NCBI RefSeq assembly: GCF_040151475.1
Contig: NZ_JBDKWG010000006.1
Span: 1-8,008, forward strand
DNA: 8,008 bases
Direction: 5' to 3'
Origin: CAXBNB01 sp040151475
GTDB lineage: Bacteria > Bacteroidota > Bacteroidia > Cytophagales > Cyclobacteriaceae
Part shown: piece by piece, positions 1-6,910 of the stretch
Position numbering within the stretch: position 1 is the stretch's first letter
How the letters are laid out: every line of letters begins with the position of its first letter
The notes under the pieces: model-generated
The model's database searches: none
What the model was told of the DNA's origin: nothing
What the model saw: only the letters and a program-made list of their open reading frames with translations
Translations under genes and position numbers: made by a program

Positions 1-6
1 CGAAAT

Positions 7-129
7 GAGAAAAGATTTTTCCGATTTCCTAAAACTACCCCCGCCCCCTGAAGGGGTGATCAAAAAGTCCCCTTTAGGGGATTTAGGGGTGATTTTGATG
101 AATTTCCTTAGAAGGCAAAATCTTTTCTC
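7..129. repeat. Imperfect inverted repeat of C/G-rich palindromic units
   Basis: The outer arms are 7-22 and 114-129; the right arm reverse-complemented matches the left at 15 of 16 bases (gagaaaagatttt followed by Tcc or Gcc). Inside them a second pair of related units faces inward. Positions 31-56 read aaaactaCCCC, a spacer, then CCCCTgaAGGGG; the reverse complement of 69-96 reads aaaatcaCCCC, a spacer, then CCCCTaaAGGGG. Each unit also contains its own small hairpin (45-56 and 68-81). The whole could fold into one long interrupted stem centred near 62-68. C-rich/G-rich palindromic repeats of this general look occur between genes in many Bacteroidota genomes; that is recollection, not a search. 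It could be a non-autonomous mobile element, or an RNA hairpin separating this gene set from the gene to the left. There is no clear T-tract that would make it a classical terminator. Confidence 0.7.
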
Positions 130-209
130 GGACACCAATAAAAGGAAATAATAGTAATTGAAAGTCATGGTTTTTTTGACGCACAGAATTTGTTAATATT
201 GTTCCACAT

Positions 210-1613
210 ATGAAACCAATCAAAATAGCTCTTTTATCTTATTTGGTGCTTTTCTTTTCCTGTCAGCAAAAAACGACAAAGCCAAACTTTATTATTTTCC
301 TCGTTGACGACCTGGGTTGGATGGATGTGGGGTATATGGGCAGCAAGTATTATGAGACTCCCAATATAGACCAAATGGCCAAAGAGGGTATGGTATTTAC
401 CAATGCCTATGCCAATTCGCCGAATTGTGCACCTACAAGAGCCAGTCTGATGAGTGGTATGTATGCGCCTAGACATGGTGTATATACGGTAGGCAATCCG
501 GCAAGGGGAAAATCAGAAAATCGTATATTGATTCCATTTCCCAATAAGACAGAATTGGCTGGCAGCTTCGTTACCTTGGCTGAAGCCCTCAAAGAAAATG
601 GATACACCAACGCCCATGTAGGTAAATGGCATTTAGGCGAAGATGAGGAAACATCTCCGAAAGCCCAGGGGTTTGATGTGAATATTGGTGGGAATCATTC
701 AGGACATCCCAAAACATACTTTAGTCCTTATAAAAACCCTGATTTGACTGATGGAATGGACGGAGAATACCTGACTGACCGGCTGACAGATGAAGCCCTT
801 AGATTCGTAGAGCAAAACAAGGACAATCCGTTCTTTTTATATTTCGCTCATTATGCCGTTCATACTCCAATACAGGCAAAGGAGGAAATCACTGCCAGGT
901 ATGCAAATAAAGAAGGCTCTAATGGACAAGACAATCCAAAATATGCGGCTATGGTGGAAAGCACTGACCAAAGCTTGGGTCGGGTATTGGAGAAACTTCG
1001 TGAACTGGATTTAGATGAAAATACGATGGTGCTGTTTTTTTCAGACAATGGTGGACATGGAGTTGTCACTTCTCAATATCCATTAAAGGGTTCGAAAGGA
1101 ATGCTGTATGAAGGAGGCTTTCGTGAGCCTATGATAGCCTGGTGGCCTGGGAAAATCAAAGCAGGTGCTACAAACGATGAAGTGGTTATGGGTTTTGATT
1201 TTTATCCTACATTGGTAGAATTGGCGGGAGGGACGTCTGAAAAATACAATACCGATGGGCAGAGTATTGTGCCACTTATTTTGAATCAGGGAAGTTGGAA
1301 TAGAGAGACAGTGTTTTGGCATTTTCCGGCATATTTGGAAGGAAACAAAGGAATTAAAAATCCTGAAGATTTAGTGAGAGGGTGGAGAGCCGTTCCTTCA
1401 GGAGCTATTCGCAAAGGAGACTGGAAGCTGATTGAGGATTTCGAAGATGGCAGTTTGAAACTCTTTAATCTTGCGGAAGATATTTCAGAAAAAAACAACC
1501 TTGTAGAAACAAATCCTGAAAAAACGGAAGAATTGTTGCGTGATATGAGACAGTGGAGAAAAGAGGTAAATGCGCCTGTACCAAGTGAAAGGAATCCTAG
1601 TTATCTAAACTAA
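210..1613 (+). CDS. Family S1 sulfatase A (lipoprotein, possibly subfamily S1_16)
   Basis: Predicted sulfate-ester hydrolase of the alkaline-phosphatase fold, 467 aa, a usual length for carbohydrate sulfatases. The N-terminus is a lipoprotein signal (hydrophobic residues 6-16, FFSC, lipidated Cys18), which supports the ATG at 210; no Shine-Dalgarno is seen. Catalytic features: metal-binding DD at 33-34; formylglycine signature CAPTR with Cys73 as the residue to be oxidised and Arg77; GKWHLG at 138-143; His218 in an HTP motif; SDNGG at 278-282 with metal ligands Asp279 and Asn280; Lys296 in the KG-x3-EGG motif. The segment around NHSGHPKTYFSPYKNP and the HYAVHTPIQ stretch recall S1_16 enzymes, several of which act on 4-sulfated galactose or GalNAc; this assignment is from memory and tentative. 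The residues after Cys18 (QQKTTK) lack the acidic cluster of Bacteroidota surface-export signals, so the enzyme may face the periplasm. It is the first gene of the series, 77 bp before the next sulfatase. Confidence 0.95.
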   Translation: MKPIKIALLSYLVLFFSCQQKTTKPNFIIFLVDDLGWMDVGYMGSKYYETPNIDQMAKEGMVFTNAYANSPNCAPTRASLMSGMYAPRHGVYTVGNPARGKSENRILIPFPNKTELAGSFVTLAEALKENGYTNAHVGKWHLGEDEETSPKAQGFDVNIGGNHSGHPKTYFSPYKNPDLTDGMDGEYLTDRLTDEALRFVEQNKDNPFFLYFAHYAVHTPIQAKEEITARYANKEGSNGQDNPKYAAMVESTDQSLGRVLEKLRELDLDENTMVLFFSDNGGHGVVTSQYPLKGSKGMLYEGGFREPMIAWWPGKIKAGATNDEVVMGFDFYPTLVELAGGTSEKYNTDGQSIVPLILNQGSWNRETVFWHFPAYLEGNKGIKNPEDLVRGWRAVPSGAIRKGDWKLIEDFEDGSLKLFNLAEDISEKNNLVETNPEKTEELLRDMRQWRKEVNAPVPSERNPSYLN

Positions 1614-1690
1614 GACATGTCAACAGGCAATGGCAATTAGTGCTTTATCCGAATAAAAAACGATCAAATTTTATATTACAAACAAACACG

Positions 1691-3247
1691 ATGTTTCAAA
1701 CTAGACATATTTTTAATGTCGCTATTGTAGCCATGACACTGCTGTCAACAGCATGTTTAGATTCAAAACCCGAAAAAAAGCCAAACATTATCTACATTCT
1801 GGCCGATGATCTTGGTTACGCCGAATTGGGAAGTTTTGGGCAGGAGCTGATTGAAACTCCAAATCTGGATGCACTTGCTGCGAGTGGCATGCGTTTTACA
1901 CAACACTATTCTGGAGCTCCTGTGTGTGCTCCTTCACGGTGTGTATTGCTTACGGGTCAGCACACAGGGCATGCTTATATCCGTGGCAATGACGAGTGGG
2001 CAGAGCGTGGTGAAGTCTGGAATTTTGCAAAAGCAGTAGAAGATCCGAACCTGGAAGGCCAGAGGCCAATTCCTGATAGCATTCCCACAATCGGAAATAT
2101 GTTACAAAAAGTCGGTTATAAAACGGCTATAGTCGGTAAATGGGGACTTGGTGCTCCATTGACGGATGGTATCCCCAACAACAGAGGGTTTGATTTTTTC
2201 TACGGGTACAACTGCCAGAGACAGGCGCATACTCTTTATCCAAAGCACCTATGGAAAAACAAGGAGAAAGTATGGCTGGACAATGAACTGATAGTACCAG
2301 GTACCAAGTTGGACAGTGCTGCTGATCCTTATGATTTGTCGAGTTATGCCAAATTTTTCCAAAAAGACTATGCTCCAAAATTGATGCAGGATGAGGTGCT
2401 GGGTTTTATTGATCAAAACAAAGACAATCCTTTCTTTATCTATTATGCTACTCCTTTGACTCATGCACCACTTCAGATACCACAGAGATACATAGATAAA
2501 TATGTAAAGAAATTTGGCGATGAAGAGCCATACCTCGGTAAAAAAGGCTATTTCCCGAATCGTTATCCCCGAGCGGCTTACGCAGCAATGGTTTCATATC
2601 TGGACGATCAGGTAGGAGAAATAGTTCAGAGACTAAAAGACATAGGGCAATATGATAACACATTGATCATATTTACCAGCGACAATGGTCCTACCTACAA
2701 TGGAGGAACTGATTCACCATTTTTTGACAGTGCAAAACCATTCAAAAGTGAATACGGATGGGCAAAAGGTTTCACCCATGAAGGAGGAGTGCGCATTCCA
2801 ATGATTGCCAGTTGGAAAGGAAAAATAGCTCCTGGGTCAAGTAGTGATTTGATTTCTGCTTTTTGGGATGTATTACCAACTTTGGCAGAAGTAGCCGGGA
2901 CAGATGCTCCCGAAAACATTGATGGCATTAGCTTTTTGCCTGAGTTGCTGGGACAAGAGGATCAAAAACAACATGAGTTCTTATACTGGGAATTTCCATC
3001 TTATGAAGGACAACAGGCAGTGCGTATGGGAGACTGGAAAGGGATCAGAAACAGGATTTTTAAAAGGAATATGGAAATAGAATTGTACAATCTCAAATCA
3101 GATCCAAGGGAGCAAAATGATGTTGCGGTTCAAAATCCGGAAATAGTGAAAAGTATAGCAGAATTGATGAAACAGGAACACACTTCTGCTTTAATTGATA
3201 GGTTTAAAATGGAAGAATTGGGTGATGTGAAAGCTAAAACCAATTGA
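1691..3247 (+). CDS. Family S1 sulfatase B (lipoprotein, GKWGLG type)
   Basis: Predicted sulfatase of 518 aa from the ATG at 1691. An in-frame GTG at 1640 would add 17 residues (LYPNKKRSNFILQ...) in front of the signal peptide; the ATG is preferred because it places a normal lipoprotein signal (hydrophobic 8-18, LSTAC, Cys22) at the N-terminus. Motifs numbered from the ATG: DD at 39-40; formylglycine signature CAPSR with Cys79 and Arg83; GKWGLG at 149-154, where Gly152 replaces the usual histidine; a GYNCQRQAH segment at 172-180 followed by YPKHLW; His258 in HAP; SDNGP at 330-334 with Asp331 and Asn332; Lys359 in the KG-x3-EGG motif. The GYxCQRxAH plus YPxxLW arrangement recalls a large arylsulfatase-A-like group common in Bacteroidota and Planctomycetes, so the glycine is probably a subfamily trait and not damage. 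The substrate is unknown. The closing region has the usual S1 C-terminal motif (WKGIRN, then ELYNLKSDPREQND). Confidence 0.94.
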   Translation: MFQTRHIFNVAIVAMTLLSTACLDSKPEKKPNIIYILADDLGYAELGSFGQELIETPNLDALAASGMRFTQHYSGAPVCAPSRCVLLTGQHTGHAYIRGNDEWAERGEVWNFAKAVEDPNLEGQRPIPDSIPTIGNMLQKVGYKTAIVGKWGLGAPLTDGIPNNRGFDFFYGYNCQRQAHTLYPKHLWKNKEKVWLDNELIVPGTKLDSAADPYDLSSYAKFFQKDYAPKLMQDEVLGFIDQNKDNPFFIYYATPLTHAPLQIPQRYIDKYVKKFGDEEPYLGKKGYFPNRYPRAAYAAMVSYLDDQVGEIVQRLKDIGQYDNTLIIFTSDNGPTYNGGTDSPFFDSAKPFKSEYGWAKGFTHEGGVRIPMIASWKGKIAPGSSSDLISAFWDVLPTLAEVAGTDAPENIDGISFLPELLGQEDQKQHEFLYWEFPSYEGQQAVRMGDWKGIRNRIFKRNMEIELYNLKSDPREQNDVAVQNPEIVKSIAELMKQEHTSALIDRFKMEELGDVKAKTN

Positions 3248-3338
3248 GTTTTTATTCTAAATGTCACACTTTCTTGTCACCCCATATTTCAATGAATGTG
3301 TACATTTACGTGAAACAGTTAATGATTAGAAGTCTAAC

Positions 3339-4079
3339 ATGGAATATAAATTAGAAATTTGTGCCAATTCAGTTCAGTCCACAATTAATGCCCAAAAGGG
3401 TGGTGCAGACCGGGTAGAATTGTGCGACAATTTATGGGAAGGAGGAACTACACCGAGTGCAGCTACGATCAAGATTGTCAGGAAAAATATAGACATTGGA
3501 CTTTTTGTGATCATTCGGCCAAGGGGAGGGGATTTTTTATATTCAGACCTGGAATTTGAAGTAATCAAAGAAGATATCCGCATCGCTAAAGAATTGGGAG
3601 CGGATGGAATAGTCTCAGGAATTTTGGATGCAGATGGAAATATAGATGTAGCCAGAATGAGTGAGTTGGTAGAGTTGTCTTACCCCTTGCAATTTACCTG
3701 TCACAGGGCATTTGATCTTACATCCGATCCATTCAAAGCATTGGAAGATGTGATTTCCTGCGGTGCAAAAAGAATACTTAGCTCTGGTTTGCAGAATTCT
3801 GTGCCATTAGGTAGGGATATGTTGCGTCAGTTGAATGAAAAAGCAGATGGACGAATCATCATTATGCCGGGTGGAGGAGTCAATGAAAACAATATTTTAG
3901 AGATAGTGGACGAAACAGGATGTAAAGAGTTTCACATGACAGGAAAAGTCGTAGTTGATGGCAATATGAAATTTCGTAACCACGACTTAAAAATCAACGG
4001 AGCACCTCAGATACCTGAATTTGGTATTGCTGTTTCAGATGTCGGAAAAATCAGGAAAGTAAGAGATGTGTTGAAATAA
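3339..4079 (+). CDS. cutC: CutC family TIM-barrel protein
   Basis: A 246-aa cytoplasmic protein of normal length for the CutC family, with no signal peptide or membrane segment. Family landmarks: LEICANSVQS at 5-14; GGADRVELCDNL at 21-32 followed by EGGTTPS; IRPRGGDF at 59-66; CHRAFD at 121-126; LSSG near 147-150; MPGGGVN at 176-182; and FHMTG starting at Phe198 with His199. These mark the strand ends of a TIM barrel. CutC was named for copper tolerance in Escherichia coli, but its biochemical activity is not well established. Here it lies between a sulfatase (91 bp upstream) and a secreted hydrolase (64 bp downstream), with no copper transporter or chaperone in view, so a role in sugar or sulfate-ester catabolism is as plausible as copper handling. 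The ATG at 3339 starts directly at the first barrel strand. The gene symbol reflects family membership only. Confidence 0.93.
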   Translation: MEYKLEICANSVQSTINAQKGGADRVELCDNLWEGGTTPSAATIKIVRKNIDIGLFVIIRPRGGDFLYSDLEFEVIKEDIRIAKELGADGIVSGILDADGNIDVARMSELVELSYPLQFTCHRAFDLTSDPFKALEDVISCGAKRILSSGLQNSVPLGRDMLRQLNEKADGRIIIMPGGGVNENNILEIVDETGCKEFHMTGKVVVDGNMKFRNHDLKINGAPQIPEFGIAVSDVGKIRKVRDVLK

Positions 4080-4143
4080 AATTCATTTTGTTTCTATCAA
4101 AGCAACATGTCCATTTTTATAAAACTACAAGATTAAAACACAG

Positions 4144-5406
4144 ATGAAGAATTTATTACAAGGATTTTTAGTCTCCTTTTTATGTTTGGTTTTTGTCTTA
4201 AAAGTAGAGGCACAAACCAGACAACTCGAAGAGTGGTTGGAAGTAAAACGATCTATCAGGCCTGCACTTTCTGATCAGGAATTTTCTAGCGAATCATTGA
4301 ATAAGAAACAGGCAAAAAAGGCTGTAGAACTGTTGGACAGAGACCAGAAATTCAAAATGATCCAATCTTATGGAGAGCAATGGATAGGAAGGGAAATAAG
4401 GTATGAAGAATACAAAATGCCATTTTTCTATAAAATATGGGGTGAAGAACCGGAAGACGGTAGAAGTCTGTTCCTTTCCATGCATGGCGGAGGAGGTGCT
4501 CCTGCATCAGTCAATGACAAGCAGTATGAAAATCAAAAAAAGCTATATGATGCTACAATGAAAAATATGGAAGGAGTCTATCTGGCAATGAGAGCCCCTA
4601 CCGACACCTGGAATCTTTGGCATCAAGCCCATATTGACGAGTTTATCAATATCATCATACAACTGGCTGTTATTTACGAAAATGTAAACCCGAACAAAGT
4701 ATATATCCTTGGCTATTCAGCTGGAGGAGATGGTGCTTTTCAACTTGCTCCCAGACTGGCAGATCGTTGGGCGGCAGCTTCCATGATGGCCGGACACCCG
4801 GGAGATGCTTCTGCACTAAATCTTAGAAATACACCATTTGCAGTGCAGGTAGGAGAGTTGGATTCTGCTTATAAAAGGAATCAACATGCTGCGGAATGGG
4901 AATTGATTCTCAAGAATCTGCATAAACAAGATTCTGCTGGTTATAAATATATGGTTAAGATTCCAAAAGGAAAAGGGCATTGGATGCAATTAGAAGATGC
5001 AGTGGCTTTGCCATGGATGCAGCAATTCATACGAAATCCTATCCCCAAAAAAGTAGTTTGGAGGCAGGACGATGTGATGCATAGTCGGTTTTATTGGTTG
5101 GAAGTACCTGAGTCATTTATGAAAAAAAATGGAGAAATAATAGCAGAATTTAATACTGAAACCAATGAAATCAATATTTTGGAGAATTATAGTGAGGAGT
5201 TGATTATCAGGTTGAATGATGACATGCTTAATCTGGACAAGCCCGTTACGGTAAAATTTAAAGGTAATCAAATATATAGAGGGACAGTACAACGAAATGT
5301 CCGGAACGTATGGAATTCACTTACATATAAAGGAGATGCCAATCTGGCTTTTAGTGCTTCCTTATCTATAGTCAACAACCAAAAGGTGTTAAACACCAAA
5401 TATTAA
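4144..5406 (+). CDS. Secreted alpha/beta hydrolase with C-terminal beta-rich domain (putative esterase)
   Basis: A 420-aa protein with a type I signal peptide (MKN, hydrophobic 7-20, likely cleavage after VEA or EAQ near residues 23-24), so periplasmic or secreted and not a lipoprotein. Residues about 60-300 form an alpha/beta-hydrolase domain: HGGGG at 114-118 as the oxyanion-hole motif, GYSAGG at 190-195 with nucleophile Ser192, Asp240 in VGELD and His279 in KGKGHW as likely triad partners. The domain resembles the esterase and polyhydroxybutyrate-depolymerase-like branch. Residues about 300-410 form a separate beta-strand-rich region (VVWRQDD, RFYWLEVP, then an LNLDKPVTVKFKG stretch), which I recognise only as a recurring tail of secreted hydrolases of this type. 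Between sulfatases, removal of acyl esters from a glycan is a reasonable guess; peptidase or other esterase activity is not excluded. The next gene begins 22 bp downstream, which supports co-transcription. Confidence 0.85.
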   Translation: MKNLLQGFLVSFLCLVFVLKVEAQTRQLEEWLEVKRSIRPALSDQEFSSESLNKKQAKKAVELLDRDQKFKMIQSYGEQWIGREIRYEEYKMPFFYKIWGEEPEDGRSLFLSMHGGGGAPASVNDKQYENQKKLYDATMKNMEGVYLAMRAPTDTWNLWHQAHIDEFINIIIQLAVIYENVNPNKVYILGYSAGGDGAFQLAPRLADRWAAASMMAGHPGDASALNLRNTPFAVQVGELDSAYKRNQHAAEWELILKNLHKQDSAGYKYMVKIPKGKGHWMQLEDAVALPWMQQFIRNPIPKKVVWRQDDVMHSRFYWLEVPESFMKKNGEIIAEFNTETNEINILENYSEELIIRLNDDMLNLDKPVTVKFKGNQIYRGTVQRNVRNVWNSLTYKGDANLAFSASLSIVNNQKVLNTKY

Positions 5407-5428
5407 TATTGAATCAAAATTTATACTT

Positions 5429-6898
5429 ATGAAATGCAACACCAGCTTACCGATTATCTTTTGTACTCTTTTTGTGTTACTATCCTGTAATTCCACTAAA
5501 AAAGAAACAACTGACCGAAAACCCAATGTGATAGTCATATTCATGGATGATCTGGGGTATGGAGATTTGGGCGTTTATGGTGCCACGGGATACGAAACTC
5601 CAAACCTGGACAAAATGGCCAGCCAAGGGATGCGATTTACCAACTTCTATGCAGCACAGGCTGTTTGCAGTGCTTCAAGGGCAGGTTTACTCACAGGCTG
5701 CTATCCAAATAGAATTGGCATAAGTGGTGCACTTTTCCCATACGCTAAAAAAGGAATTAATTCAAATGAAACTACCATAGCTGAAATGGTAAAGGATAAT
5801 GGCTATGCTACTGCTATTTTTGGAAAATGGCATCTGGGTGATGTAAAAGAATTTTTACCCCTGCAACATGGCTTTGATGAATTTGCAGGCTTACCGTACT
5901 CAAACGACATGTGGCCAGTTGACTATGATGGCAACCCCATAACAGACACTACCAATTGGAGGTTTAAAAGGTTTCCTCCTTTGCCCTTTATTGAAGGCAA
6001 TGAGGAAGTAAGGGTAATTGCTACTCTGGAGGATCAGGCACAGCTTACTACCACATATACAGAAAAAGCAGTTGATTTTATAAAAAGAAAAAAGGATGAA
6101 CCCTTCTTTTTATATGTTCCCCATTCTATGCCTCATGTGCCTATTGCAGTATCAGATAAGTTTAAAGGAAAAAGTGAACAGGGGCTTTATGGAGATTTGA
6201 TGATGGAATTGGATTGGTCAGTGGGTCAGATTCTTCAGGCATTGAAAGACAATGGAATAGAAGACAATACATTGGTGGTATATACCAGCGACAATGGTCC
6301 GTGGCTCAACTTTGGAAATCATGCAGGTTCAACAGGAGGACTGAGAGAAGGCAAAGGAACAAGCTGGGAAGGAGGCCAGAGAGAACCTTGCATCATGCAG
6401 TGGCCCGGAGTGATTCCAGAAGGAAAGATTTGTAATAATATAGCTTCTTCTATCGATCTCTTGCCAACTATTGCTGCGATTACTGAAAGTAAGTTGCCTG
6501 AACATAAGATTGATGGGGTAAACATATTATCCTTGCTCAAAGGAGAAAAGGATGCTGATCCAAGAGACCATTTGTACTATTATTATGGCCGAAATAATCT
6601 GGAGGGAGTACGAAAAGGAAAGTGGAAGCTGGTTTTTCCTCACAAACACCGGTCTTATAGAAACAACTTGCCGGGTAATGACGGACATGCAGGATCTACT
6701 ACTCAGGTGTTCTTTGAAGAAACAGCTTTATACAACCTCAGGAGAGATCCGGGAGAAGACTATGATGTAAAAGAGCTGTATCCTGAAGTGGTAAAGGAAC
6801 TTGAAATGCTGGCTGAGGTAGCCAGGCAGGATTTAGGGGATGATTTGACTGAAAGAAAGGGAGCGAATGTAAGGTCAGCAGGAATGTTGACGGAATAA
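5429..6898 (+). CDS. Family S1 sulfatase C (lipoprotein, CSASR signature)
   Basis: Predicted sulfatase of 489 aa. The N-terminus is a lipoprotein signal (hydrophobic 7-18, LLSC, Cys20) followed by NSTKKETTD, supporting the ATG at 5429. Active-site motifs: DD at 40-41; signature CSASR with Cys80 as the formylglycine precursor and Arg84, where Ala82 takes the place of the usual proline; GKWHLG at 132-137; PHSMPHVP at 231-238 with His236; SDNGP at 287-291 with Asp288 and Asn289; GKGTSWEGG at 308-316 with Lys309. The block SDNGPW...NHAGS...LREGKG is typical of the arylsulfatase A / N-acetylgalactosamine-6-sulfatase-like group. The C-terminus (ALYNLRRDPGEDYDV) is complete and ordinary for the family. 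Alanine at the third signature position is a known variant accepted by bacterial maturation enzymes, so activity is expected. Its position, 22 bp after the hydrolase and 12 bp before sulfatase D, implies a shared transcript. Confidence 0.95.
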   Translation: MKCNTSLPIIFCTLFVLLSCNSTKKETTDRKPNVIVIFMDDLGYGDLGVYGATGYETPNLDKMASQGMRFTNFYAAQAVCSASRAGLLTGCYPNRIGISGALFPYAKKGINSNETTIAEMVKDNGYATAIFGKWHLGDVKEFLPLQHGFDEFAGLPYSNDMWPVDYDGNPITDTTNWRFKRFPPLPFIEGNEEVRVIATLEDQAQLTTTYTEKAVDFIKRKKDEPFFLYVPHSMPHVPIAVSDKFKGKSEQGLYGDLMMELDWSVGQILQALKDNGIEDNTLVVYTSDNGPWLNFGNHAGSTGGLREGKGTSWEGGQREPCIMQWPGVIPEGKICNNIASSIDLLPTIAAITESKLPEHKIDGVNILSLLKGEKDADPRDHLYYYYGRNNLEGVRKGKWKLVFPHKHRSYRNNLPGNDGHAGSTTQVFFEETALYNLRRDPGEDYDVKELYPEVVKELEMLAEVARQDLGDDLTERKGANVRSAGMLTE

Positions 6899-6910
6899 AA
6901 ATAAATAGAT

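Noticed and set aside
5..151. Small plus-strand open frame (48 codons, beginning MRKDFSDFLK) running through the upstream repeat
   Set aside because: It consists mostly of the palindromic repeat, its middle (PPPPEG, SPLGDLG) is what such repeats give when translated, and there is no domain or signal. It could be the tail of a gene that begins left of the window, but nothing supports that.
175..201. Possible Bacteroidota promoter for sulfatase A (TTTG at 175-178 and TAATATTG at 194-201)
   Set aside because: The TAnnTTTG match has one mismatch, the spacing of 15 bases is too short, and the implied start of transcription would almost coincide with the ATG at 210.
1640..1690. GTG start 17 codons upstream of the ATG of sulfatase B
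   Set aside because: It would put a polar, basic stretch ahead of the lipoprotein signal; the ATG at 1691 gives a standard signal ending at Cys22.
3274..3308. Possible promoter before cutC (TTG at 3274-3276 and TACATTTA at 3301-3308)
   Set aside because: The -7 box matches TAnnTTTG at seven of eight positions and lies a plausible distance from the ATG, but the 24-base spacer is longer than usual and such matches are common in AT-rich DNA. It is not strong enough to annotate.
4080..4143. Possible terminator after cutC (aaaat-tc-atttt at 4078-4089)
   Set aside because: The stem is only five A-T pairs with a two-base loop and no following T-tract specific to a terminator.
2674..6300. Eighteen-base identity between sulfatases B (2674-2691) and C (6283-6300)
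   Set aside because: It encodes the conserved TSDNGP metal-binding motif with the same codons. The surrounding sequences diverge, so shared family motif and codon preference explain it without recombination.
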